Shown in pieces: positions 34,546 through 45,869 of a stretch of 64,000 bases of DNA. Below the pieces are notes generated by a model. The model was not told the DNA's origin, searched no databases, and was given only the letters and a program-made list of their open reading frames with translations. The stretch covers positions 37,754,778 to 37,818,777 of the forward strand of contig OX438744.1 in NCBI GenBank assembly GCA_949316235.1. The letters are read 5' to 3'. Each line of letters starts with the position of its first letter. Position 1 is the stretch's first letter. This DNA comes from Oegoconia quadripuncta. Its lineage: Eukaryota; Arthropoda; Insecta; Lepidoptera; Autostichidae. Made by a program: the position numbers and the translations under genes.

Positions 34546-35368
34546 AATGATAATAATGTATAGAATAATAACAATTGAATACGTGAGGAATTGGAATATA
34601 TGTATAACTATTTAATTTGCTCTAGTTTAACTTGATGGATCTCTGTTATCGGACAACAATTGAGTTTATTGTTAAAAAATACGCGCAAAAAACTATGGCG
34701 GATTTCACTGAAAAACACTTCGGTTTTTAGCAATTTCGCATATCTGATAAACAAGGGTTTCTCGTAAGAAGTTTTCGGTTCCGCATATAGCAAGTAAAAT
34801 AAACTGACATAGAAATGACAAGGTTGGTACAGGCATCACTCATTGCGAACGGACATTCCGACAAACAAACATCTTTTTCATGTCTGCAAGACTTCTAATG
34901 TAAGAGCTGAAGTTTTAGTTCAAAACGTGCGGTTGTACGTAGTGATAGGTGATAATGTTGAAAGTGTGTGAAATTCGGAACGGATTCAGTTTTTTCGAAA
35001 GGGTGATGAGAGCATGTTTTTGTTAAAGAGCTAGTCAATGTTTTAAAAAAATAATCGACTTAAGTAAGAATTAGAATATTTTTTTAAGAACGCCACAACA
35101 CTATACAAAAAAAACGGAGTAGTAAATTATAGCTAAAAAAGAAATACGATTATAAAATACGCACAATGCAGTCACGTACGTGTTGCGGCGTGCACAAATG
35201 GGTTAGCACTCAGCTCATGCTGCAACGGATCACAGCGCTGGTTTTCAGTGCCCTCCAAATGCCCCCAAATGCCCAGTGACGCACGGGCGCTATTTCAGCA
35301 TAATAATGAGCAGTATAATAATAAATAATTATAGTCTGTATTTAGTGTATGTACCTATAGCGTGTATT
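34546..35368. other. Intergenic, nothing firm
   Basis: A GC-richer block at 35165-35290 contains only a 37-codon frame and no recognised element. Confidence 0.4.
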
Positions 35369-35608
35369 TTGGTTGGTGGTAGGGCATTTTAAATGTCCGC
35401 CTGGCTAGCTACCACCATCTTATCTAAATCTGCCGCCAAGCAGCAATGTTAATAGCATTCTTGTGTTCCGGTTGTCAGAGATAAGATAGCCAGTCCCCCA
35501 AATGTGTTGGGGTTTCCGGGTCAGTACGCTTCCACCTTCGACCTCATCTTCACTTAACATCAGGTGTGATTGAGGTCAAGTACGAAAACGTCGCGCATAA
35601 AAAAAAAG
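35369..35608 (+). mobile_element. SINE family A, 5'-truncated
   Basis: Starts TTTTGGTTGGTGGTAGGGC, lacks the head, complete to the GCATAAAAAAAAA tail. Confidence 0.88.
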
Positions 35609-35844
35609 TGTAAATATACATATAAAATAATAAGTAATAGTATTATAGATAAAGTACCACTTTCCTTCCAAGCTAAATTCAACCGTATTTCTCATATGAT
35701 AGCAATCAAAGTTTATCAAAATTTTTATGGCCACGACATTCTTTCAAACTGAGGAAAAAAGTAAAAATTTTGCATTGGACTACCCAATGCCAATGCTGCA
35801 TTTACCCTTATTTTTTCAATATGGAATTTTTATTACACTGATCT

Positions 35845-36100
35845 TTCATTTACACGTCTCCACTGTTGGGGCACAGCCAATACTGGGAGAGAGTATGGCC
35901 AATCCACTACGCGGGTTCAGTGTGGATTGATGGATTTGTGTCAGACTGTGGCCACCTGACAGTGGTTTATTGCGCCTTTATAAGGCTACCGATTTTGCTT
36001 AACAACTGCCTTCAATTGATGCCTGCCACCTGCGCTCCGAAGGACGGAAGCACTCGTATTAAAGTCCCTGACATTGCTAAACTTCGCTAATCACTCGTGG
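35845..36100 (-). mobile_element. SINE family E copy
   Basis: CTCCACTGTTGGGGCACAGC, CAGTGTGGATTGATGG, GGACGGAAGCACTCG in the family order. Confidence 0.7.
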
Positions 36101-36991
36101 GGAAGTCGCATTGCTCAACAAATCGTACACCTATAATTTATACCAATCACTGCGTGACAATTTTGACGTTACCTGTCACATTTTCTACATTAGAAACCTT
36201 CAATTTGAGACCGTATCTATTTGGAAAGAAAGTGTTTTGTAGAAAGGAAAATGCGTCTTTAAATTTATGAAATCCAATTTATCCGTGGATATATCTGTCA
36301 ACTGATGACGATAACAATGACATTATGTAATAGAACCCCTGGATACGAATCACCGCCGTCGAAACGATCGAATATCGTCCAACATGCACGGACTATCTCC
36401 TCTACACGTGAAAGGTTGAACAAGCAGTTGGACGATAGTTGGGACCCGGCATAAAATGGTTTGATATAGACTAGGACACTTTCAGGTTTTTCTAAATTTC
36501 GTTTCGCTCATGTCGAATTTGTTTATAAATGTTATTCGTTTATCGTGATTGAGGCATAAACAAACATTGAAACTTCGCATATGGAAGTTGGATTCTATAA
36601 ATGAAGATTCATTGTATTATAGGTGTCACTGGTCACCACCAGCTCAAATCGTACTCAATAGAGTTCATACTCAAACGCCCAGTATGAACAGTCATTCTCC
36701 ATAAAAAAGTTGATAGTCATGCTCATATTTTACGAATACTATCTGCGAATATCACAATGTATGAGTGTTTACATCCGTTGCATTTTTTTCCTGTACAGTG
36801 GAAGTATCATTACATCATTACATATATCATCTTGTGGTTTATTATAATATTGTTCATTTAAAAACTTAATTGCAATTGCTATAAAGTTCATTTTACCTTA
36901 AGTAGGATGTAATCCAGTAAAATTACGTAATTTTTGTGGTGTAATCTTAAAGTTCCCGATTTTTTGTAGAAGGATTATTATTATTTATTAT
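36101..36991. other. Intergenic AT-rich region
   Basis: Contains the inverted counterpart (36305-36345) of the 26863 motif. No gene was seen. Confidence 0.4.
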
Positions 36992-37165
36992 TAGGAGCCC
37001 ATACGGTCCCACTGCTGGGCAAAGGCCTCCCTCCTCTCTCTCCACGGCTCTCTATTGCAGGCCTCCTCCGACCAGTTGGTTAGGAACTTATCCAACTCAT
37101 CCCTCCATCTCCTTTTCGGTCTGCCGTGACGCCTTCTTTCTAATGGTGGGCTCCAGGTGGTGGCG
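36992..37165 (-). pseudogene. LINE C-terminal fragment
   Basis: The minus strand gives RRHGRPKRRWRDELDKFL and REEAFAQQW before the end of similarity, related to but distinct from the 32123 fragment. Confidence 0.72.
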
Positions 37166-37666
37166 AAGGATAGAAAAAAAAAATCTAACCATTCTGTAGC
37201 TTGCTTTAGGTATTTTTATTTTTATATTGTAAGAACACAAACAGTCAAAGCATAATACAAGAAACATATTGGTAAAATAATAATTCTTTGACAAACAGTG
37301 TCCACAGATAAAATTTTTCAGAAAACATATTCATTTAACACCACCAGAACTATAACAGACGAATACATCGACATGTCCAAAAAAATATATTTTTATGTAC
37401 CTATATGCAATGGATCCCAAAAGTGCACGAACAACCACAGCCCCGACTTCTCTGTTTTTTTTTTAATCATTTTTTATGTAAATTATATTTTATTCTTGTG
37501 CAGTAAATTATACTACATGAGAATAATACTCGATTCTTGCCATAAACAAAGAAAGTGTTTAATAAATCATAATACAGGGAGCCAGTGATACCCACGCACT
37601 TCTGTGGATTACCATACCATTCAACCAAAACATAATGCACACAAAAAGAGACTAACTACTCTTATA
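37166..37666. other. Intergenic AT-rich region
   Basis: The 96-codon frame 37298-37588 (+) is low-complexity hydrophobic AT sequence with no recognised relation. Confidence 0.35.
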
Positions 37667-38477
37667 CAGGGTGGTCCAACTAGTGACGTCAACAAATTTT
37701 TTTTAGATTCCTCATACTGGGCTGTGTCCGAAAATACCCCATGTATGTTCCGCGATTTTTTGTATTTTTCGAGTTGTTATTTTTTTTGGGATTTTTGGAT
37801 GTTTTCTGCAAGCCAGGTTTAAAAAATTCATATCTTTTTTTGTAGTAGGTATTTTGCAGATCTTTTTTTGTGACATAATTGTATTGAATGTTGATTTAAT
37901 AAAAAAAATAATTCAACTTCCTGAAATTACTCAAAGTTGCTCAAAAAAGGGTTGAAAGTTAAAAATTAACTTTTTAGTAGGTTTTACTGAAACATTCAAA
38001 TTCAATTTAAAAATACAAGAAGGAGTTTCCATTGCTTTTAACAAACTTTTAAAACTTTGCAAGGTCCTTAACTACCATAATAAATAAAAAAAATAGCACT
38101 TAATAGGCTTTTTTTGTTGCAATCGGCCCTTGAAGGCGGTTAGTCTGAAAATCATTAAAAATCATTTAAAGCGTTAGAAATTCTTTTACATACTTTTTAT
38201 TATTATTATGGTAAATTAAAGTTAAAAATGTAATTTTAAAATCATTTTGTTTGGAATTCCTGTAAAATAACTGCAGCTCGTGTATTTTTAGAAAAATTTC
38301 GATCTCATTATGATTAAAAAAGTGAGCATTTGTCAAAATTGCTACTTGTGAAATTACCAGTTTTTGGATAGTAAATAAAAGACACAAATTACTAAATAAA
38401 ATTCCATTTATTATAATAAATTTTCAAAATGCCTTCCTCCAAGGTCAATACATGAACGACAACGTTTTAATTCAAAA

Positions 38478-38759
38478 TTAAGACAAAATTTCTTCCAATA
38501 CTTCTTCCACTCGTTCCGGATCCCGGAATACAGCTCCGCGAGGTTGATTTCGCCCGGGGATACGTCCAGCCATCAGGGTATTATGTGTATTATTAAAAAC
38601 CCTGTGATCCGGGTAATGCTCCATTATTTCTCCTCGTCTTTCCAAGGCCTCTCGATAAAGCCTCGCAGCTTCACTACCGTTGCCTCGGGCAACGCCATAA
38701 TAATAATGCATCTCTGCGTATTGGCTTAGTGAATAACTCATGGTACTGCACAAAGACAA
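38478..38759 (-). CDS. Helix-turn-helix (DUF4817-like) transposon protein, truncated
   Basis: This 93-codon frame lies in the centre of the foldback element. Residues 8-60 follow the DUF4817 pattern known from insect mariner-like transposases: YSLSQYAEMHYYYGVARGN, AARLYREALERR, then PDHRVFNNTHNTLM. In that family this is the N-terminal DNA-binding segment, followed by a second helix-turn-helix and a DDE domain. Here the frame ends about 30 residues later with an acidic, Glu-rich tail (RVEEVLEEIL), so only the DNA-binding part remains. ATG at 38759 is the first in frame. A GC-rich upstream block (39040-39260) could be its promoter. It might act as a binding-only repressor or be plain debris. 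Confidence 0.68.
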   Translation of the reverse strand: MSLCSTMSYSLSQYAEMHYYYGVARGNGSEAARLYREALERRGEIMEHYPDHRVFNNTHNTLMAGRIPGRNQPRGAVFRDPERVEEVLEEILS

Positions 38760-38795
38760 TCCAAATCACAGAGTAACTAGGACCGGTTGTTTGTA

Positions 38796-38935
38796 AGGCA
38801 AATCGGAGTCCAAAACACAAGCACAGGGTATTCGTAAGGCAAATCAGGGTCCAAAACACAAGCACAGGGTGATCGTAAGGCAAATCAGGGTCCAAAACAC
38901 AAGCAGAGGTAATCGTGAGGCAAATCAGAGTCCAG
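38796..38935. repeat. Tandem repeat, about four ~36-bp units
   Basis: Units of GTAAGGCAAATCAGGGTCC plus AAAACACAAGCACAGGG follow each other with few changes, just upstream of the minus-strand HTH ORF. They are too few, too close and lack spacers, so this is not a CRISPR. Confidence 0.9.
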
Positions 38936-39963
38936 TTAACACAGCGCAAGTAGTTCAAGGGAAAGAAAATAACGTCAACGAGAGCAGTCTTATCACGCGC
39001 GATGGCAAGAAACGACTAACGTAACAAAAGACTCAAACGCACCTTTTCGGCCGCGTGATTGGACTCCCCCGCCTTCCTACCCCGCTCCACCCCCGCGGTC
39101 CTTTTGTGTGCCCGTTAGTCACTGCCAGCCTCAAACCTCTCTGTTGCAGCTCGATACGAAAAAGAGCCCGCTAGTACTTCTCGCTCAGACGTGCCGAGAT
39201 AGCACAAGGGGCGGGTCTTGGAGCAAGTAAAAACGGTCCCGTTGCTACCTGCCCTTGGAATTCAATGGCATGTCCGCGTATAATTTCACAAAGATCACAT
39301 TTTGAATCATAGTGCTAAGACCAAAGTTATTGTAGTAAAAATACACGAGCTGCAGTTATTTTACAGGAATTCCAAACAAAATGATTTTAAAATTACATTT
39401 TTAACTTTAATTTACCATAATAATAATAAAAAGTATGTAAAAGAATTTTTAACGCTTTAAATGATTTTTAATGATTTTCAGACTAACCGCCTTCAAAGGC
39501 CGATTGCAACAAAAAAAGCCTATTAAGTGCTATTTTTTTTTATTTATTATGGTAGTTAAGGACCTTGCAAAGTTTTAAAAGTTTGTTAAAAGCAATGGAA
39601 ACTCCTTCTTGTATTTTTAAATTGAATTTGAATGTTTCAGTAAAACCTACTGAAAAGTTAATTTTTAACTTTCAACCCTTTTTTGAGCAACTTTGAATAA
39701 TTTCAGGAAGTTGAATTTTTTTTTTTATTAAAACAACATTCAATACAATTATGTCACAAAAAAAAGATCTGCAAAATACCTACTACAAAAAAAGATATGA
39801 ATTTTTGAAACCTGGCTTGCAGAAAACATCCAAAAATCACAAAAAAATTAACAACTCGAAAAATACAAAAAATCGCGGAACATACATGGGGTATTTTCGG
39901 ACACATCCCAGTATGAGGTATCTAAAAAAAATTTGTTGACGTCACTAGTTGGACCACCCTGTA

Positions 39964-40505
39964 TATTATGAGTATATAGTTATAAAACATGCAATATTAA
40001 AGTAACCACTGTGAATTTCATTGCGTTGTAGAACATACTAAGATCTCCTAAAACAATTGTCTAAAAAAATTAATCAATGGCTACTTTATATTTTCTAAAA
40101 ATAGTTTATCGAATTTCATAGATGTAAAGAAGACATTGATCGATTTTTTTAAATAGTTACAGGAGTTCTAAGTATATTCTCAGACGCAATGAAATTTACA
40201 GTGGTAATTTTAATGTAATAGTCTATGTTTTATAACGAAATATACTATATCTAAAGCAAGCTACCGATTTGTTAAACAATATATTTATTTTATCACTGAC
40301 ACGTACTACTCAGTCCATGTGCAAAAAAGGCCTTTTAAATTATCCTTACTGGACTAACAGGCAACAAAAGTACATTTGTATTTTATGTTAACGTTCATTT
40401 TTCTTAATCACCAATATGTTACATTGACTTTGCAGCTAATATAATTTAGTTACTGACTGTATCAAATATTAACTGAAAATTAGATTTTAGAAAACCCCCG
40501 AGGCC
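39964..40505. other. Intergenic AT-rich region
   Basis: Nothing recognised. Confidence 0.4.
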
Positions 40506-40603
40506 TATCTAATATTATAAATCCGAAAGTTTGGATGATTGTTTATTTGTTAATTACTCAATACCAGCGAAAGGCTGAATGTATTTGGATGAAATTTGGT
40601 GTA
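40506..40603 (+). mobile_element. Lep1-like Helitron 5' fragment
   Basis: TCTAATATTATAAATCCGAA and GGATGAAATTTGGTG match the start of the Lep1-like family. It is cut by the MITE at 40604. Confidence 0.6.
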
Positions 40604-40745
40604 CAGGGTGAAATTCTATTCGCGTTAATCCTGTTTACTGGTGACCCTACTCCTGATTACGAACAATTTTCCCCAAGGAACCTTAGTGGTAATCAAGAGT
40701 GGTGTCACCAGTTGACGGGAATTACACGAATTAAATTTCACCCTG
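40604..40745. mobile_element. Short TA-flanked MITE (CAGGGTGAAAT family)
   Basis: Ends CAGGGTGAAATT and AAATTTCACCCTG are inverted and flanked by TA on each side. The 142-bp interior shares GATTACGAACAATTTTCCCC with 20515 and 44205. It sits inside a Helitron remnant. Confidence 0.85.
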
Positions 40746-41418
40746 TATACTGTGAAGAGCGATGATTTCTATGCTACTGGATTCTATCTAGAAATCACTG
40801 GTCCCTTTGTTACGTGACTGATAATAAGTATAAGAGTGTCCCTGTATGGTAAATGTGATATACCTTATTATTATTTCGGGACCACTTCTTTTAGTAAATA
40901 TTTATGCTGACTGTAAACTACTTAAAGCCTTTGAAATGCTAATCATCGCAAAATTCGCTACTTAATGGAAAAAATAATAAATTTTTAAAATATCCAACCT
41001 CTTGACGTGCCCCCAACAATCCAGGTCAGTACGTCCTCTTGAAGTGTACAAAGAGGGCACAAAAATTACGCTCGAAGGCTCTCCTCTATTTATAAAGTCC
41101 CCCCTCTGATGCCTGATTAGGTACTCGGCCCCACATATTGATTGCCCTTTATCTGACAGGCCACCATCCAGCGGATAATGCTAGTCTAAGATAATGTTTG
41201 TTGGCAACTGGCTGGATTTTGCTAAAAAAAGTGTCTTTTTTTCTCTGTTGAAGTGTGATTTCTTTTCGGATTTTTTGTGTCAATATTAAACTTGATGTGT
41301 CTTGTGGGATGTAGATGGTACCGTCATGTTGGAAATCTTAAAATAATTTGGATTGCGAGTTTTAACCCTAAAAGCTTTTGCAACCTTGTCTGCGACGAGT
41401 CCGAACGGTGTTACTATA
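40746..41418. other. Intergenic AT-rich region
   Basis: Nothing recognised. Confidence 0.4.
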
Positions 41419-42058
41419 CAGGGTGTCCCTGGAAGTATGGATCAAATCGAACAGGGGCATGGGGAAGGTCATTCCCAAACTTTTTAACCCTATGAATGTC
41501 GGTGCCATTTTTGACGGTTCAAAAGTTATGATCAATTTTTTACATTTTCATATTATCGAATAGTGCTTATACAAAAAAATTTTTTAAAAGAAAACTAGCA
41601 AAGCTATCAGCTTAATTTTTTTTCACGATGTTTGTTCGAGCATGTGACTTTCATGTTTTAATACTTTTATGTCGATAGCAGACATGATTCCTACAAAAAA
41701 AAAGATTGAATACAAAGACATTGGTCTGCCAAAAATTTCACTCAATTTTCATGCGATTGCCATGGGAAAAAAATGTACTAGAGAAAGTTGACCACGTATC
41801 ACAAAAAGTTGCCCATTCCATACAGATTCTTTTGAGATGTGTAACACTGGGTTACTCTTATTAATTTAAAACTTGCTTGCGTGCTTATACAAAAAAATTT
41901 TTTTGTATAAGCACTATTCGATAATATGAAAATGTAAAAAATTGATCATAACTTTTGAACCGTCAAAAATGGCACCGACATTCATAGGGTTAAAAAGTTT
42001 GGGAATGACCTTCCCCATGCCCCTGTTCGATTTGATCCATACTTCCAGGGACACCCTG
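41419..42058. mobile_element. 640-bp MITE with perfect 167-bp inverted termini
   Basis: Starts CAGGGTGTCCCTGGAAG and ends with its complement, flanked by TA on both sides. Arms 41419-41585 and 41892-42058 agree at every base I compared. The centre has no ORF. The inner edge of the right arm forms an extra palindrome (41881-41914, GTGCTTATAC...GTATAAGCAC). End motif and TA target suggest the same superfamily as the 37667 element, with different arms. Confidence 0.9.
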
Positions 42059-42744
42059 TATGTTTTCGCATTAAAGTTAATTTATTCATCAATGTTGGAT
42101 ACAAAAAAAATACTTATTGAAAATCAATATGGTTTTTAAACTACTTCGCTTCATACGGTGGTATGGTTAGGGAGAAGAAGCGACAAGAAACTCTAATATA
42201 TTTATCTTTTAAATAGGTATCCAGCGTCACAACTTAACACATTATAAAGTAAATAGAAATCCAGCTAACACCAAACCTATAGTCTAAATGATTATCTATC
42301 CTATAATAACCCTTTTTACACAGAGTTCCTTTTACATGACATTTAATTTTCTGCTCTGTTAAACTCAAAGCAGACGCAATAGAATAAGCTCCAATTCGCA
42401 CGCGTCGATGGACAGGTTTGCACACGGCCTAACTTAAACTAAAAGTTAGTGAATAATTAGGACTTCGCTGATTCGGAAAAAGGGGTTCGTTCTGTGTGCG
42501 GTACTCTCACCAGTTTTAGGTGAACTCAGTTCGTCACTTGAGTAATATGATAATGATGGCGACGATAATCACTTCTTATCTGATAGAGCTTCAGAAGATT
42601 TATCATCTCTGTACTATAAGTACTGTAGGTATAATTAGATTACAAAGTTATTTGGAATTTAACTACCTTCTCGGTGTAAGTAACATCTGGAGGCTACAGG
42701 TTCGATTCTATCGATATAGGCTACAGATCTATAAAACAGAAACT
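42059..42744. other. Intergenic AT-rich region
   Basis: No recognised feature. Confidence 0.4.
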
Positions 42745-43072
42745 TATTAAAGCATATTATAAAATATCAGATTATTTAGATGATAAACAATCATGGACAT
42801 AACCAGCCCGTTCGCATAACCAGGCTATTTCACAATTAATAATGAAATATAAAAACCTTTTTGTAATATAAATACCTTTTTGTAATATAAAAACCTTTAT
42901 GTAAAATCAAAACCTGATTTTAAAAGAGCAACCCTTCGAGTTTCTTGCTTGTTCTTCTCAGGGGAAAATTGCATTTTGAACAAGCAGTAGCTTAAAAAAT
43001 GTAAAATTGACTATTTTAAGTGTACTCTGTGTACCTACAAAATAAAGCATTTTTGACTTTGACTTTGATTTC
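42745..43072 (+). mobile_element. LINE-like 3' tail (family H)
   Basis: Closest relative of 1565-1853, with a threefold repeat of ACCTTTTTGTAATATAAA near 42850-42910 and ending AATAAAGCATTTTTGAC plus GACTTT units. Confidence 0.65.
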
Positions 43073-43700
43073 CTACGGTGCACATTTTTAAAAGTTCATT
43101 ACGGTGTTCCGGCCGTAAGAATCGGCAATATCAAATTTTGTCAAAATAAAAAAAAACCTGTTCTTTTTTTTAATTATTTCCGTCGTCGATAAAATTGGGT
43201 CTATTTCCAATCATTTATGCACTCTAGCCAGAATCATATGGGTAAAATTTGATCACCGGGATATTACCTGTGTAATATAAACCACATTTAAATGTTTCTT
43301 AAACTTTTTTATAAGTAATATAGGGCTGTTTCCTAGACATTGGCTAGACAATTAATTCAGAGAACTACGGCAAACTAATGTGGCATAATGCTACATCACA
43401 TGAACCAGCCATGTATAATACCGACAGTACATTTTGATTATATTTGCTTCCGAGTAATCAAAATATACATATCGTATAATATATATTTCGATTCAACAAT
43501 GATAAAAAAGCCGTGTATCGTTAGTCATTCATTACATTATAATAATCTAATAGCGATGCAATCCACTAAATAAACAAGAAAAACATACTATACACGCTAC
43601 GTGAATTCGATAAAAAGCATGTAGGTAGGTATCGACGCAAATTCACTAAACAAAAGAAAAAAAAAACCCAACGAAAATATTCAAACAGTCGGGTGAACTC
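43073..43700. other. Intergenic AT-rich region
   Basis: No recognised feature. It immediately precedes the small ORF exon. Confidence 0.4.
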
Positions 43701-43712
43701 GCAAATTTTCAG

Positions 43713-43889
43713 ATGGTTATAACTGAAAACCGTAAGGTACTGTGTTGCAGTGTTGTCTTTGTGCTAGTGGTACTGTTCAGTTACTACGGTGTGGATGTGA
43801 CCCGTGTGTGGTACAAGGTCATGTTACACATATTCTACTTCGTGTGTGATATGTTGAAACTGCTGATGAAGCTGGTTGAGCTGTACTGA
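43713..43889 (+). CDS. Candidate 58-residue membrane micropeptide
   Basis: An ATG frame of 58 codons ends in TGA at 43887-43889. It is bounded by splice-like signals: AATTTTCAG ends exactly before the ATG, and TTGG/GTAAGT (break at 43904/43905) follows 15 bases after the stop. Residues 1-8 (MVITENRK) are polar. Residues 9-27 (VLCCSVVFVLVVLFSYYGV) form one strong transmembrane helix. Residues 33-57 (WYKVMLHIFYFVCDMLKLLM and on) form a second hydrophobic, amphipathic stretch. The frame uses CTG, GTG, TAC and CGT freely, giving a G+C-rich third position against AT-rich surroundings, which argues for translation. I recognise no family. It could be an independent gene, or an upstream ORF in the 5' leader of the IP3 receptor, which lies 13 kb downstream on the same strand. 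Chance is the third option. Confidence 0.5.
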   Translation: MVITENRKVLCCSVVFVLVVLFSYYGVDVTRVWYKVMLHIFYFVCDMLKLLMKLVELY

Positions 43890-43967
43890 AGATGCTCTGC
43901 TTGGGTAAGTTCTCCTCAAGCGCTTTTGATTTAATTTGGCCCGAAAGCCAAATAACATCCAATTCGC

Positions 43968-44174
43968 AGTATTGTCATGGAAAAGTCCACATCAAAGGCC
44001 TTGTATGATTTTGTGCCATTCAACGTTGAGTGTCAGGGGCCAGAGGCTCAAGTTCTATTTAAAAAGCACAAGCACGGTCTTACCTCATCGATACCGAGGA
44101 TGCCCGAAGGGCAACTTCACGGAGCAAATACGAGGAGATGGCAGTGCTTAAAACCGGTTAATTTTACTATATGA
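43968..44174 (+). other. Unassigned 66-codon frame downstream of the micropeptide exon
   Basis: After an AG at 43966-43967 (TCCAATTCGCAG), a frame MEKSTSKALYDFVPFNVECQ runs to 44174. A 62-base intron from 43905 would be short but possible. Alternatively it is a piece of a repeat. No family was recognised. Confidence 0.25.
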
Positions 44175-44204
44175 AATCTTAGCCGTCGGTTAGTGTATTT
44201 CTCA

Positions 44205-44525
44205 TTAACTAGTGACGCCACTTGATTACGAACAACTTTCCTCAAGGAACTATAGTCGGATTCGATCAATAAATTTTCGATTAACCGTACAAAGTAAACC
44301 ATTCTGTAACCACCTTTAGTATGGAAGTCCAATAATTTTCGGCTGGTGACTCGACTCCTGATTACGAACAGGTTTCCACAACTGAGCCGACAATTGTTCG
44401 ACTTCGTTTCTGAAGATGGTTTCAGAGTGGTTTACTTTGTATGGTAATCGATTTTTTTTCAGTAATCAGGAGTGGAGTCGCCTGTAAACAAGAATTACAC
44501 GAATTAAATTTCATCCTGTATAATT
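44205..44525. mobile_element. Long, degenerate member of the CAGGGTGAAAT MITE family
   Basis: Right end AAATTTCATCCTG followed by TATA. The interior has GATTACGAACAACTTTCC twice in inverted arrangement. The left end is eroded. Confidence 0.6.
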
Positions 44526-44618
44526 AAGTTTTTTCATAAATTTATCATGAGCTTATGCTAAACTTACCTAGTTCTATAAATCAATCTTCAGGAATAATAT
44601 CAAGTAATTTACGTGGTA

Positions 44619-44930
44619 AAGCGACGGTGGCTCAGCGGTTAAGACGCGGTCTACCAATTTAGGAGGTCCGGCTTCGATTCCCAGGCAGGCCGGTGTATCG
44701 ATGAGTTTTTAAATTTAATTTCTTATGTGCATTTATCCGACGCTCTGAAACGGTGAAGGAAAACATCGTGAGGAAACCTGCATGCCTGAGAAATAAATAT
44801 TCAAATCCACGTGAAGTCCCCAAACCGCATTGGGCCAGCGTGGTGGACTAATGGCCCATGCTCCCTCATATTATACGAGGGAAGGCCTATATCCCTGTAG
44901 TGGGACATTTACGAGCTGATGATGATGATG
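44619..44930 (+). mobile_element. SINE family D, full length
   Basis: Head GGTGGCTCAGCGGTTAAGAC (A-box) and GGCTTCGATTCCCAG (B-box), body with GTGAAGGAAAACATCGTGAG, tail TGATGATGATGA. Confidence 0.85.
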
Positions 44931-45639
44931 AATTTACATGATGATGATGTATTTTCGGAAAAGAATATTAACCGGTTTCAAGCCCTGAGGGTGTTAACGA
45001 CTGTGTCACGGGATTTCAAATGATCTCGTAACGTCACCGTAGTAGGCGTAGTTTAGAGCGGTGTCACATGGTACGGGGCGGCGCCGATGAGTCGTTGATA
45101 CACGTAGTTCATTGCCGAGTAAAGTCGCTCGCTAACGTCGGTGACACCATTGCGGGCAGCAATGAACTACATATATCACCTGAAGCAGCGGTCTTAGTCA
45201 TTATAATTGAATCGCTGGTCGGGTTCGGATTCAAAAATACGCTGGAAATATCCGCAAAACTATAAATACCTATCATAATTTTTGCTGTGAAAGTGTTTGT
45301 GGCAAATCCATAGGCCGGCGAATTATTTAATAATACATAGTACAAAATCCTTTTCCTGTTCAACTATAGACGCCGCCGCTAGATGTGGCCACAAATGTAT
45401 GAGTAGCATTGCAAGGGGCGCTGCGTTTCCTTCTACCCGCGTCACTCTCTCCATAGAAAAATGTGTGTACCCATATCCTCTTTGTTCATGCTCCGTGGTT
45501 CAACTTAGGCTTTACGAAATTCAGCATGGTTTGTAAAATGGACTACATCACTTAGGACTGTCTATCTCTAAAGGTAAAAGCTTTTTACGCTGGTTTATCC
45601 TAATTCCACAGACTTACAGTGCAAAAGAATAATAATAAT
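44931..45639. other. Intergenic with a GC-richer block
   Basis: 45010-45240 includes the TCATTATAATTGAATCGCTGG block shared with 6310, hence repeat-derived. Short opposed frames here look like composition effects. Confidence 0.4.
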
Positions 45640-45861
45640 ACATAAATATTTCGGACACTTACACCAATCATCTAGTCGCAAACTAAGTAAAGCTTGTACT
45701 ACTAGATAACTTATAAACATACATAAATATTTATATAAACATCCATGACTCAGGAATAAATGTTCATATTCATCATACAAACATTTACCCCTCGCGGGAT
45801 TCAAAAAAAAAAATCAAAAATTCGCTGATAGGGTGACTATCCACTACACCAATCGGTCGTC
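45640..45861 (-). mobile_element. SINE family B copy, head damaged
   Basis: Complete tail and body. The B-box region is disrupted by an A-run (about 45806-45814). Confidence 0.8.
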
Positions 45862-45869
45862 TAGAGATC

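Larger units (their letters stand above)
37667..39961. mobile_element. 2.3 kb foldback DNA transposon with ~625-bp arms
   Basis: The ends read CAGGGTGGTCC and GGACCACCCTG and are directly flanked by TA (37665-37666, 39962-39963), as in Tc1/mariner-type insertions. Arms 37667-38290 and 39336-39961 are reverse complements with only scattered differences. The 1,045-bp centre holds a minus-strand helix-turn-helix ORF (38759-38478), a tandem array (38796-38935) and a GC-rich block (39040-39260). No DDE catalytic domain is present, so the copy is non-autonomous. Confidence 0.88.

Noticed and set aside
38796..38935. Regular repeats resembling a CRISPR array
   Set aside because: Only four units without unique spacers, inside a eukaryotic DNA transposon.
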